Origin: Pseudalgibacter alginicilyticus
GTDB taxonomy: Bacteria > Bacteroidota > Bacteroidia > Flavobacteriales > Flavobacteriaceae
NCBI RefSeq assembly: GCF_001310225.1
Contig: NZ_CP012898.1
Location: 2,604,001 to 2,668,000, forward strand
Reading direction: 5' to 3'
DNA: 64,000 nucleotides
Shown: piece after piece, positions 36,694 to 45,406 of the stretch
Position numbering within the stretch: the first letter of the stretch is position 1
How the letters are laid out: every line of letters begins with the position of its first letter
Translations under genes and position numbers: made by a program
The notes under the pieces: model-generated
What the model saw: the letters and a program-made list of their open reading frames with translations, nothing else
Told to the model about the DNA's origin: nothing
Database searches by the model: none

Positions 36694-38043
36694 TTGAACT
36701 ATAAAAAATACATTTTATTCTTATTCATACCTTTTATTAGCCAATTTGCACTATCACAAAATACGAGTATTCCAGATAATAATTTTGAACAAGTTTTAAT
36801 TGATTTAGGTTTAGATGCTGCACCTATAAATGGTTCTGTGCCTACTGCAAATATAAACAGCATAATTAATTTAGATATTCCTCCAAATAGTGGTATCACA
36901 GATTTAACTGGTATTGAAGGTTTTACAAATTTGCAAAGGTTAGATTGTAGAAATAATTTAATTAATATTTTAAATGTTTCTCAACTCTCTAATTTACAAA
37001 TTTTATGGTGCTCATTTAATCAATTAACAACATTAGATGTTACACAAAATAGTCATTTATTATCACTATTATGTGATAATAATAAATTAACTGTTTTAGA
37101 TGTTTCGCAAAACACTAATTTAAATATATTGGTTTGTAGTAGCAATGAAATAACAAGTCTTGATATTTCTAACAATAACACAATGAGTCGCTTAGAATGT
37201 GATAATAATAAATTAACTGTTTTAGATATTTCTAATAATTCAAACATGTCATTTTTAAATTGTAGTAACAATCAATTAACACGTTTAGATACTTCCCATA
37301 ACGTTCAATTATCCTACTTAAATGTTGCATTCAATCAGTTAACTAAATTAGATATAAGTAAAAACTTTAATTTATATAATTTAAACTCAAGTAATAATAA
37401 TTTATGCGGATTAAATCTAAAAAATGGAAATAATATCAATTTTTCATCAGTTGATTTTTCATCAAATACCAATTTAGATTGTGTAGTGGTTGATAATACT
37501 ACTGAAAATCATACCACTTGGAATCCAACAACTTTTACTAACTATGTAACTTTAGAAACCGATTGCACTAATTTTTTAACAGTTGATATTCTTGATCGTG
37601 TTATAGTTAAAGACGCTTATACCCTACCCAACTTAATAAGTGGTAACTATTATACAGAATCTGGTGGAAATGGTTTATTATTACATGCTGGTGATACTAT
37701 AAGCACATCACAAACACTATACATTTATGCCGAAACTAACTGTAATAGTAATGAATCAAATTTTGAAATTATAATAAATAATGAACATTATTTCATTCCA
37801 AGATTTTTTACACCAAATAATGATGGAACAAATGATTTTTGGAAAGTAACAGATAAAACAAATACTTTTAAAAATATATATATCTATAACCGTTATGGAA
37901 AACTTTTAAAATTTTTATATCCAAATTCTAATGGTTGGGATGGAACTTTTAATGGAAATTTATTAACTACTGATGATTATTGGTATGTTATTACACTTAG
38001 TAATGGAACACCTTTAAAAGGACATTTTACTTTAAAACGTTAA
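36694..38043 (+). CDS. LRR protein with T9SS type B (gliding-associated) C-terminal domain
   Basis: This 449-residue protein starts at TTG and has a signal peptide ending ALSQ (residue 21). The LRR region (about 75-260) has repeats of about 21 residues with the pattern LTVLDVSQNTNLNILVCSSN. The C-terminus, IPRFFTPNNDGTNDFWKV then YNRYGKLL and GWDGTFNG, is the type B sorting domain (gliding motility-associated C-terminal domain). T9SS exports such proteins to the surface. It lies 26 bp after the double-OmpA gene. Confidence 0.9.
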   Translation: MNYKKYILFLFIPFISQFALSQNTSIPDNNFEQVLIDLGLDAAPINGSVPTANINSIINLDIPPNSGITDLTGIEGFTNLQRLDCRNNLINILNVSQLSNLQILWCSFNQLTTLDVTQNSHLLSLLCDNNKLTVLDVSQNTNLNILVCSSNEITSLDISNNNTMSRLECDNNKLTVLDISNNSNMSFLNCSNNQLTRLDTSHNVQLSYLNVAFNQLTKLDISKNFNLYNLNSSNNNLCGLNLKNGNNINFSSVDFSSNTNLDCVVVDNTTENHTTWNPTTFTNYVTLETDCTNFLTVDILDRVIVKDAYTLPNLISGNYYTESGGNGLLLHAGDTISTSQTLYIYAETNCNSNESNFEIIINNEHYFIPRFFTPNNDGTNDFWKVTDKTNTFKNIYIYNRYGKLLKFLYPNSNGWDGTFNGNLLTTDDYWYVITLSNGTPLKGHFTLKR

Positions 38044-38062
38044 CAAGTAAATATTATATTTT

Positions 38063-38509
38063 TTAAGATTCTTTTATCATAGCTATATGCGGAATACCAT
38101 CTTCAAGGTACTCCTCGCCTATTTCTTTAAATCCTAAATTATTGTAAAAACGTTTTAAATAAGCTTGAGCAGATATGTGAATACTATCAACTTTAAAAAT
38201 GGTTTTAACAGCATTAATTGAGGCATTCATTATTTCATTGCCATAATTAAATTGTCTATTATTTTTAGCCACAACCACTCTACCAATACTGGATTTTTCA
38301 AAATAATCACCTGGTTTAAAAATACGAGTATAGGCAATTAATTTATCATTTTTAAATCCTAAAATATGAAGTGCTTTTTGGTCTTTTCCATCTACATCTT
38401 GATAAATACTATTTTGTTCCACAACAAACACTTCACTACGTAGCTGAAGTATATTATACAATTCTTGTTTTGTTAATTCTGAAAAAGTTTTTATTTCAAT
38501 TTTTAGCAT
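38063..38509 (-). CDS. ElaA-like GNAT N-acetyltransferase
   Basis: This 148-residue protein opens with LTKQELYNILQLRSEVFVVE, the ElaA-type start. IGRVVVAKNNRQFNYGNEIM near 75-94 matches the acetyl-CoA-binding region of GNAT enzymes (R/Q-x-x-G-x-G/A variant). Substrate unknown. It converges on the type B LRR gene with 19 bp between stops. Confidence 0.88.
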   Translation of the reverse strand: MLKIEIKTFSELTKQELYNILQLRSEVFVVEQNSIYQDVDGKDQKALHILGFKNDKLIAYTRIFKPGDYFEKSSIGRVVVAKNNRQFNYGNEIMNASINAVKTIFKVDSIHISAQAYLKRFYNNLGFKEIGEEYLEDGIPHIAMIKES

Positions 38510-38607
38510 AAATAATATTTAAACATCATTAAAAAGAATGAAAAACAAATATCATAATAATCTTTCTAATTTAGTAGGACTTGATGAACTCACAATAATA
38601 CTTCATA

Positions 38608-39519
38608 CTAATCCTGAACAATAATATCTTTATTATCTATTTTACCAAATTCTGGTTGAATATTTACATGGTTAATATCATATTTATCATAAACATAATC
38701 TTCCACTTTTCGTAAAACAACATCAAATTCAGTTAAAGTAATATTTTTATTAAAATCTATATGCGCTTCTAAATGAATTTCTTCTTCATTAAGTTGCCAA
38801 ACATGTACATGATGAACGTTTTTAATAGCCTCAAATGCATTTATTTCTTCCACTATCTGCTTTAAAGGAATAGAATCTGGAGTAAACAGCATCAATACCT
38901 TTGTAGAAGTTTTTAACAAATCATAACCCATATAAATCAAATATAGAGCTATAGCAAAAGTTAATACACTATCTACCCAATATACTTGGTAAAATTTCAT
39001 TAATAAACCACCTATTAAAACTGCTACACTTGCCATCATATCAGTTAGTAAATGTAAGTAGGCACTTTTCATATTCATATTGGTTTTAGAATCTCTTTTT
39101 AATAAAAGTACACTCAATCCATTAGCAAGAATTCCTAAAACCGATAGCCAAATAACAAGATTAGATTCAATTTCCTGTGGATTTTGAAAACGCTTTATAG
39201 CTTCTATAATTAACAATACAGCTACAATCATTAAAGTTGCTGCATTTATAAAAGCTGCTAAAATTTCAGCACGTTTATACCCAAAAGTACGATGAATTGA
39301 AGCTTGCTTTTTTGATAATTTATTTGCTACATAACTTACAACTAAAGAAAGTACATCACTAAAATTATGTAAAGCATCACTTAATAAGGCTAAGCTACCA
39401 GAAACTAAACCACCTATTACTTGTGAAACCGTAATAAGTATATTTAAAAGAATAGAAATTAAAAGATTTCGTCCTTTTAAATCGTTGTGATTATGAGAAT
39501 GGTTATGGGAGTGAGACAT
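38608..39519 (-). CDS. cation diffusion facilitator (CDF) transporter
   Basis: This 303-residue protein has a His-rich N-terminus (SHSHNHSHNHND), six membrane segments between about 15 and 205, and metal-site residues in SDALHNFSDVLSL and HLLTDMMASV. A C-terminal cytoplasmic domain has NVHHVHVWQLNEEEIHLEAH. It exports divalent cations, most probably zinc, in exchange for protons. The start abuts the rpiB stop with no gap. Confidence 0.92.
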   Translation of the reverse strand: MSHSHNHSHNHNDLKGRNLLISILLNILITVSQVIGGLVSGSLALLSDALHNFSDVLSLVVSYVANKLSKKQASIHRTFGYKRAEILAAFINAATLMIVAVLLIIEAIKRFQNPQEIESNLVIWLSVLGILANGLSVLLLKRDSKTNMNMKSAYLHLLTDMMASVAVLIGGLLMKFYQVYWVDSVLTFAIALYLIYMGYDLLKTSTKVLMLFTPDSIPLKQIVEEINAFEAIKNVHHVHVWQLNEEEIHLEAHIDFNKNITLTEFDVVLRKVEDYVYDKYDINHVNIQPEFGKIDNKDIIVQD

Positions 39520-39954
39520 TTAACAAGATAATGGTATTTTATCTATTCTATTTTGGTGTCTTCCACCTTCAAACTCAGTATTTAAAAATACATCTACCAT
39601 TTCAACTGCTTGATGAATAGCTGTAAATCTAGCAGGAATACATAATACATTGGCATTATTATGACCGCGAATTAATTCTACTATTTCCTTATTCCAACAC
39701 AAACCAGCTCTAATTTTTTGATGTTTATTAGCTGTCATAGCTACTCCATTAGCGCTACCACAAATTAAAATACCAAAGTCTGCTTGATTAGTTTCAACAT
39801 CTTCTGAAACGGGATGTACAAAATCGGCATAATCTACACTATTAGTATTATCAGTTCCATGATTAATAACAGTATATCCTTTACTTTCTAAATGCTTTAA
39901 AATAGCAAATTTATATTCGGTTCCGGCGTGATCGTTTCCTATAGAGATTGTCAT
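39520..39954 (-). CDS. rpiB: ribose 5-phosphate isomerase B
   Basis: This 144-residue protein has IGNDHAGTEYK at the N-terminus, ILICGSANGVAMTANK near 68-83, and RHQNRIDKIP at the end, as in RpiB. The usual GIGMSIAANK catalytic loop has CGSANGVAMTANK here, with Ser replacing the usual Gly-Thr. It interconverts ribose-5-phosphate and ribulose-5-phosphate. It heads a two-gene unit with the CDF transporter and has its own -7 box. Confidence 0.92.
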   Translation of the reverse strand: MTISIGNDHAGTEYKFAILKHLESKGYTVINHGTDNTNSVDYADFVHPVSEDVETNQADFGILICGSANGVAMTANKHQKIRAGLCWNKEIVELIRGHNNANVLCIPARFTAIHQAVEMVDVFLNTEFEGGRHQNRIDKIPLSC

Positions 39955-39980
39955 TATATATATATTAAGGTATCTTTATA

Positions 39981-39988
39981 CAAAGGTA
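39981..39988 (-). promoter_or_regulatory. -7 box (TACCTTTG) for rpiB-CDF
   Basis: On the minus strand TACCTTTG is an exact TAnnTTTG match, 26 bp before the rpiB ATG. Confidence 0.55.
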
Positions 39989-40576
39989 GTAATTATTAAC
40001 CATGTGTATTAATTTGTGTATGACTTGTTAATAAGTGTTCATTACTTTTTAAAATTAAAATATTGAAAATCCAATTATTTTTACAAGCAAAAATACTTGA
40101 TTAATAACCTAATTTTTAATTCATTTTCTTTTTCAAAATTATGAGCTTAAAAATGATAACTATAAACATTAAATTTTTAAAAGTTATGAGTAAAAAGTAG
40201 TAGTTTTTAGTTATTAACAACTGTGAATATAATTTTGAAAATCATTAAATATGAACTCATTAAAATAAAATTCATTGTTAATTACCTATTAACTGAATGT
40301 AAAATAATTGTAATCAAAATAAAATATAAAAAAGTTATACCGCTATTAACACACTATAATAACCATTATTTATTTTTTTAAATTTTAAAAGAAAACTATT
40401 ATTATATATATATATGTGAATAACTTCTATTTTGCTTATTATAAGATTAAGTTTTAATAAAAAATAACATTTAAAATTTAATTCCTTTAATTTTAAATGT
40501 TAGCTATGTTTTATAAAAAATAATGTTAAAATTTTAAAAAAAAATAAAAAACTCTTTAATAATAATATAAATAAAT

Positions 40577-40584
40577 TACATTTG
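40577..40584 (+). promoter_or_regulatory. -7 box (TACATTTG) for the ELWxxDGT gene
   Basis: TACATTTG is an exact TAnnTTTG match, 48 bp before the original ATG at 40633. It supports 40633 as the ancestral start. Confidence 0.5.
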
Positions 40585-40632
40585 AACGATAAATAATGCT
40601 TTTTATCGATAATTTTTAAATTTATTTTTATT

Positions 40633-40806
40633 ATGACCAAATCTACTTTTTTATTGCTCCTATGTTTAATAACCTTTAAACTAAGTATTTATGCTCAAGA
40701 AGAGCCTTATCTTGTTAAAGATATAAATGCTATAGGAATGAACTACTCTTCATACATTTCAAATACTATTAGTATAAATGGTATTATACATTTCAAATAC
40801 TATTAG
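40633..40806 (+). pseudogene. Frameshifted 5' end of the ELWxxDGT gene (signal peptide fragment)
   Basis: ATG at 40633 opens a 57-residue frame with a signal peptide (residues 1-22, ending IYAQ), then EEPYLVKDINAIGMNYSSYI. It ends at TAG 40804 inside the second copy of a 34-bp tandem duplication. If one copy is removed, this frame runs into the ELWxxDGT body (ISINGIIYFSASEGVYGKEL). It is thus the true N-terminus, now disconnected by the +34 insertion. Confidence 0.85.
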
Positions 40807-40819
40807 TATAAATGGTATT
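40752..40819 (+). repeat. Perfect 34-bp tandem duplication
   Basis: Copy 1 is 40752-40785 and copy 2 is 40786-40819. Each begins ATACATTTCAAATACTATTA, and the two are identical over 34 bp. The sequence after copy 2 begins ATATATTTCA, one base from the repeat start, which offers a register for slipped-strand mispairing. Because 34 is not a multiple of 3, it shifts the reading frame. Confidence 0.95.
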
Positions 40820-43015
40820 ATATATTTCAGTGCTAGTGAAGGTGTTTACGGAAAAGAGTTATGGAAGAGTGATGGTACCGAATCTGGTACAGTACTAGTT
40901 AAAGATATTAATTCAATATCAGGTGATAGTTCTATAGACAATCTAACTAACGTAGGTGGTATTTTATATTTTACAGCTACAGATGGTGTTAATGGTACTG
41001 AGTTATGGAAGAGTGATGGTACTGAATCTGGTACAGTAATGGTTAAAGATATTAATTCAGGATCAGGTAATAGTTTATTAGATAATTTAACCAATGTAGA
41101 TGATGTCTTATATTTTGAAGCTAATGATGGTATTAATGGAGAAGAGTTATGGAAGAGTGATGGTACCGAATCTGGTACAGTAATGGTTAAAGATATTAAT
41201 TCAGGATCAGGTAATAGTTTATTAGATCATTTAATTAACGTAAATGGTGTTTTATATTTTGAAGCTACAGATGGTGTTAATGGTCTTGAGTTATGGAAAA
41301 GTGATGGTACTGAATCTGGTACAGTAATGGTTAAAGATATTAATTCAGGATCAGGTAATAGTTTATTAGATTATTTAACTAACGTAAATGGTGTTTTATA
41401 TTTTGAAGCTATAGATAGCGTTAATGGCACTGAGTTATGGAAAAGTGATGGTACTGAATCTGGAACAGTATTAGTAAAAGATATCTATTCAGGATCAGGT
41501 AATAGTTTATTAGATCATTTAACAAACGTAGATGGTGTCTTATATTTTACAGCTACAAATGGTGTAAATGGCACTGAGTTATGGAAGAGTGATGGCACCG
41601 AATCTGGAACAGTACTAGTAAAAGATATCTATTCAGGATCAGGTAATAGTTCCTTAGATTATTTAATTAATGTAGATGATGTCTTATATTTCACAGCTAA
41701 TGATGGTGTAAATGGCACTGAGTTATGGAAGAGTGATGGCACCGAATCTGGAACAGTACTAATAAAAGATATCTATTCAGGATTATATGGTAGCTCTATA
41801 GATAATCTAACAAACGTAGATGGTGTCTTATATTTTACAGCTACAGATGGTGTAAATGGTACTGAGTTATGGACGAGTGATGGCACCGAATCTGGTACAG
41901 TAATGGTAAAAGATATTAATTCAGGTTCAAGTAGTAGTAGTAGCTCAAGTAATTTAATCAATATAAATAGTGTCTTATATTTTACAGCTTCAGATGGTGT
42001 AAATGGCACTGAGTTATGGACGAGTGATGGTACTGAATCTGGAACAGTAATGGTAAAAGATATCCGTTCAGGATTATATGGTAGTACTATAGATGATCTA
42101 ACTAACATAAATGGTATCTTATATTTTAAAGCTAATGATGGTGTAAATGGCACTGAGTTATGGAAGAGTGATGGTACCGAATCTGGAACAGTATTAGTAA
42201 AAGATATCCGTTCAGGATCAAGTAGTAGTAGCCCAAGTGATTTAATCAATATAAATGGTATCTTATATTTTAAAGCTAATGATGGTGTAAATGGCACTGA
42301 GTTATGGACGAGTGATGGTACTGAATCTGGAACAGTATTAGTAAAAGATATCCGTTCAGGATCAAGTAGTAGTAGCCCAAGTGATTTAATCAATATAAAT
42401 GGTATCTTATATTTTAAAGCTAATGATGGTGTAAATGGCACTGAGTTATGGAAGAGTGATGGCACCGAATCTGGAACAGTATTAGTAAAAGATATCCGTT
42501 CAGGATCAAGTAGTAGTAGCCCAAGTGATTTAATCAATATAAATAGTGTCTTATATTTTACAGCTTCAGATGGTGTAAATGGTACAGAGTTATGGAAGAG
42601 TGATGGTACCGAATCTGGAACTGTTATGATTATGGATGTTTATTTAGGATTAGGAAACAGTACTCCAACTAATCTAACAAATGTAGGTAATATATTATTT
42701 TTTAGTGCAGATTATGTAACTAATAGTTTTGATTATGGAAAAGAATTAATGGCACTTAATGTACCAAGTAACACCTTAAATACTACAAATACAGTGTTAA
42801 AAAGTATAAAAGTACATCCTAATCCAACTACTGGAAATTTATATATAGAAGCACTTAAAAATAATGAAAGTTATACAATCTATACACTTTTAGGAAAAAG
42901 GGTATTAACAGGTAAGGTTTATCCAAATGAATCTATAGATTTAAGCGTATTGCAAACAGGTATTTATGTTTTAAAATTAGAAAACGGTATTACCAAAAAA
43001 ATTATTAAAAAATAG
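40778..43015 (+). CDS. ELWxxDGT-repeat protein with T9SS type A sorting domain (body, signal peptide out of frame)
   Basis: This 745-residue open frame begins at an ATG created by the duplicated segment and lacks a signal peptide; the real one is in the frame at 40633. It holds 13 tandem 48-residue repeats, each starting ELW(K/T)SDGTESGTV and ending LYF(T/E/K)A(N/T)DGVNG, the ELWxxDGT type. The C-terminal domain (KVHPNPTTGNLYIEA, YTIYTLLGKRVLTG, TGIYVLKLENG) is a T9SS type A sorting signal. As it stands it could not be exported, so the protein is probably not delivered to the surface in this sequence state. Consider it a pseudogene or an OFF-phase allele. Confidence 0.85.
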   Translation: MVLYISNTISINGIIYFSASEGVYGKELWKSDGTESGTVLVKDINSISGDSSIDNLTNVGGILYFTATDGVNGTELWKSDGTESGTVMVKDINSGSGNSLLDNLTNVDDVLYFEANDGINGEELWKSDGTESGTVMVKDINSGSGNSLLDHLINVNGVLYFEATDGVNGLELWKSDGTESGTVMVKDINSGSGNSLLDYLTNVNGVLYFEAIDSVNGTELWKSDGTESGTVLVKDIYSGSGNSLLDHLTNVDGVLYFTATNGVNGTELWKSDGTESGTVLVKDIYSGSGNSSLDYLINVDDVLYFTANDGVNGTELWKSDGTESGTVLIKDIYSGLYGSSIDNLTNVDGVLYFTATDGVNGTELWTSDGTESGTVMVKDINSGSSSSSSSSNLININSVLYFTASDGVNGTELWTSDGTESGTVMVKDIRSGLYGSTIDDLTNINGILYFKANDGVNGTELWKSDGTESGTVLVKDIRSGSSSSSPSDLININGILYFKANDGVNGTELWTSDGTESGTVLVKDIRSGSSSSSPSDLININGILYFKANDGVNGTELWKSDGTESGTVLVKDIRSGSSSSSPSDLININSVLYFTASDGVNGTELWKSDGTESGTVMIMDVYLGLGNSTPTNLTNVGNILFFSADYVTNSFDYGKELMALNVPSNTLNTTNTVLKSIKVHPNPTTGNLYIEALKNNESYTIYTLLGKRVLTGKVYPNESIDLSVLQTGIYVLKLENGITKKIIKK
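40853..42727 (+). repeat. Array of 13 tandem 144-bp units encoding ELWxxDGT repeats
   Basis: Thirteen units at a 144-bp period run from 40853; unit 8 has one extra Ser codon, giving 1875 bp. Units 10 (42152-42295) and 11 (42296-42439) differ at only two bases, indicating recent unit duplication or gene conversion. Unit 13 is degenerate at its end. Such arrays are prone to copy-number change. Confidence 0.9.
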
Positions 43016-43153
43016 TTTTCTATATTAAATTTTATAATATATAATTTATATTAATTTGTAAGTTTTTTTATATAATTATTAATTATTTTAATTATTTAAT
43101 ATAAAATTTTTAAAAAAAACTCAAAAACTTAAAAAAAACATATTTTAAAAAAG

Positions 43154-43161
43154 TATGTTTG
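43154..43161 (+). promoter_or_regulatory. -7 box (TATGTTTG) for the large BspA-like gene
   Basis: TATGTTTG is an exact TAnnTTTG match, 27 bp before ATG 43189. It also argues against the in-frame start at 43159, which overlaps it. Confidence 0.5.
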
Positions 43162-43188
43162 CGCCCTTTATCTCTTAAATCTATTATT

Positions 43189-45207
43189 ATGAAAAAACAA
43201 TTACAATTATTAACTTTCTTATGTTTATTTAGTATTTCTTTAACTTTTTCACAAGGTTCTATTTATTACGATTTTAACGATGGTGTATATGGATATGGTA
43301 TAACCAGTAGTACTAACAAAACTGTATCACTTTTTAGATTATTAGATCTTAGTTGTGTAACAGGTGATGTTGTTTTTCCTGACACTGTAGTAAATAATGG
43401 AATAACATATACGGTAACTGGTATTGGTGCTTATGAAGAAATTCCATCTGAAAATATTTTTGACTTTAAGGGCTGTACAGGTATTACAAGTGTAACTATC
43501 CCTAATACTGTTACTTATATTGGTAATTATATTTTTCAAGATTGTATTAATTTAACTAGTGTAACTATACCAAATAGTGTAACAAAAATTAATAAATATG
43601 CTTTTAGTGGTTGTACCAGTTTAACTAGTATTAATTTACCAGATTCATTAACTTATATTAATACAAGTACTTTTAACGGTTGTACCAGTTTAACAAATAT
43701 TACAATTCCAGATAGTGTAATAAGTATTAGTGATGGTGCTTTTAGTGGTTGTACCAGTTTAAATAATATTATAATTCCAGATGGTGTAACAAGTATTGGT
43801 GGAGCTGTTTTTGAAGGTTGTACCAGTTTAACAAATATTACAATTCCAGATAGTGTTACAAATATTGGTAGTAGCGCTTTTTGGAACTGTACAAGTTTAA
43901 CTAGTATTGATTTACCAGATTATTTAACAAGTATAAATAATTATCTTTTTAAATATTGTACCAGTTTAACAAATATTACAATTCCAGATAGTGTAACTTC
44001 TACTATTGGGTTTTCAGCTTTTGAAGGATGTACTAATTTAAATAGTATCAGTATACCAAATAATGTAACAGGTATTGATGGTTTTGCTTTTTATTCTTGT
44101 GAAAATTTAGCAACAGTAACTTTAGGAAGTGGTATAACTAGTATAAATTATAGTGCTTTTGAAAATTGTGAAAACTTAACTACTGTAAGTTTTTTAGGAA
44201 ATAATGTAACTAATATTGAATATGATGCTTTTAAAGGATGCTCTAGTTTAACCAGCATAGATATACCAAATAGTGTAACTAGTATTGGAGAATATGCTTT
44301 TATTGGTTGTAGCGATTTATTAAGTGTTACCTTATCAGATAATATAACTAGTATAGAAAATTATGTTTTTAGTGGTTGTGAAAGTTTAACCAGTATTACT
44401 ATCCCAGATGGTGTAACTAGTATTGGAGAAGGTGCTTTTGGATTTTGTACAAAATTAGCTAGCGTTAATATACCAAATAATATAACTAGTATTGGAGAAG
44501 AAGCTTTTATTGATTGTAGTGATTTATTAAGTGTTACCTTATCAGATAATATAACTAGTATAGAAAATTATGTTTTTAGTGGTTGTAAAAGTTTAACCAG
44601 TATTACTATCCCAGATGGTGTAATTAGTATTGGAGATTTTGCATTTCATAATTGTTTAAGTTTACCTACTATTAATATACCAAATAGTGTAACTAGTATT
44701 GGAGATTTTGCATTTGCTGGTTGTTTAAGTTTACCTACTATTAATATACCAAATAGTGTAATTAGTATTGGAGATTATGCATTTGCAGCTTGTCAAAATT
44801 TAACAAGTGTTATAGTTAATTGGGATACACCATTAAGTATAGAAGAGTTAGTATTTGTAGCCGTTACTATACAAGATATTCCACTTATAGTACCTGAAGG
44901 AAAAGAATCTGTTTATAAAGAAGCTGCAGTATGGCAAGATTTTAAAGTTACCACAACATTAAGTAATACAGATTTTACTAATACATCGTTATTTAATGTA
45001 TATCCAAATCCAGTAAAGGATGTATTACATATAGACCTAAATAAAAATACAGAATTAAACAAGGTAAATATTTACAATAGTTTTGGTCAAATGGTTATAA
45101 ACAGCAAAAGTTTAGATATCAATGTAAATAGCTTAAGTAAAGGATTATATATTTTAGAAGTAGACACCAATAAAGGTAAAACTTCCAATAAAGTAATTGT
45201 AGAGTAA
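43189..45207 (+). CDS. BspA-type LRR protein with T9SS type A sorting domain (19 repeats)
   Basis: I start at ATG 43189, where a signal peptide begins (672 residues, cleavage near TFSQ, residue 22). A frame open from TTG 43159 would add ten residues overlapping the promoter. Residues about 95-545 hold 19 LRR_5 units of 23 residues with the pattern SLTSITIPDGVTSIGEGAF and a Cys closing each. The C-terminus (FNVYPNPVKDVLHIDL, VNIYNSFGQMV, SKGLYILEVDT) is a type A sorting domain. It is probably a surface adhesin exported by T9SS. Confidence 0.9.
   Translation: MKKQLQLLTFLCLFSISLTFSQGSIYYDFNDGVYGYGITSSTNKTVSLFRLLDLSCVTGDVVFPDTVVNNGITYTVTGIGAYEEIPSENIFDFKGCTGITSVTIPNTVTYIGNYIFQDCINLTSVTIPNSVTKINKYAFSGCTSLTSINLPDSLTYINTSTFNGCTSLTNITIPDSVISISDGAFSGCTSLNNIIIPDGVTSIGGAVFEGCTSLTNITIPDSVTNIGSSAFWNCTSLTSIDLPDYLTSINNYLFKYCTSLTNITIPDSVTSTIGFSAFEGCTNLNSISIPNNVTGIDGFAFYSCENLATVTLGSGITSINYSAFENCENLTTVSFLGNNVTNIEYDAFKGCSSLTSIDIPNSVTSIGEYAFIGCSDLLSVTLSDNITSIENYVFSGCESLTSITIPDGVTSIGEGAFGFCTKLASVNIPNNITSIGEEAFIDCSDLLSVTLSDNITSIENYVFSGCKSLTSITIPDGVISIGDFAFHNCLSLPTINIPNSVTSIGDFAFAGCLSLPTINIPNSVISIGDYAFAACQNLTSVIVNWDTPLSIEELVFVAVTIQDIPLIVPEGKESVYKEAAVWQDFKVTTTLSNTDFTNTSLFNVYPNPVKDVLHIDLNKNTELNKVNIYNSFGQMVINSKSLDINVNSLSKGLYILEVDTNKGKTSNKVIVE
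44308..44636 (+). repeat. Recent 207-bp-period duplication inside the LRR gene
   Basis: The 122-bp blocks at 44308-44429 and 44515-44636 differ at three positions and are exactly 207 bp (three 69-bp LRR units) apart. The intervening units are more diverged. This points to recent duplication of a repeat block. Confidence 0.85.
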
Positions 45208-45232
45208 TATTATAAATAACTTAAAAAATTAT

Positions 45233-45262
45233 AAAAGGTTTACATTAATTTGTAAGCCTTTT
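45233..45262 (+). terminator. Terminator after the BspA-like gene
   Basis: AAAAGGTTTACA pairs with TGTAAGCCTTTT (one G-T wobble) around a 6-nt loop, followed by further Ts, 25 bp past the stop. Confidence 0.75.
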
Positions 45263-45307
45263 TTATTGAATTAATATTAAAGAAACATCCATTTAATATT
45301 AATATTG

Positions 45308-45315
45308 TAGCTTTG
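45308..45315 (+). promoter_or_regulatory. -7 box (TAGCTTTG) for rnr
   Basis: TAGCTTTG is an exact TAnnTTTG match, 91 bp before the rnr ATG, implying a leader of roughly 80-85 nt. Confidence 0.45.
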
Positions 45316-45406
45316 TCAAAACAAATAGCGCAACTTCTCCACTGACAACGCTATAAATAACCGAATTTCAATTAACTTTAGGAATTCAATAGATTACAAA
45401 AATTAC

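Larger units (their letters stand above)
39955..40632. other. 678-bp very AT-rich gene-free region
   Basis: No open frame or known RNA is seen in this very AT-rich stretch between divergent genes. It contains an alternating TA run at about 40405-40415, directly followed by TGTGAATAA, one base from the DnaA box TGTGGATAA, and several scattered TTATTAACA-like words. It holds the promoters of rpiB and of the ELWxxDGT gene. An origin role is only a possibility. Confidence 0.4.

Noticed and set aside
40405-40415. Firm oriC call at the TA-run in the AT-rich gap
   Set aside because: Only one near-match to a DnaA box is next to it and dnaA is not in the window, so it is kept as a possibility only.
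41773-42537. A 254-residue minus-strand open frame with its own repeats
   Set aside because: It is the antisense shadow of the ELWxxDGT repeat array; the repeats only mirror the plus-strand ones, which have a recognised family and sorting domain.
40852-42730. CRISPR-like appearance of the regular repeats at 40.9-42.7 kb
   Set aside because: The period is 144 bp, units are coding and in frame, and there are no unique spacers; it is a protein repeat array.
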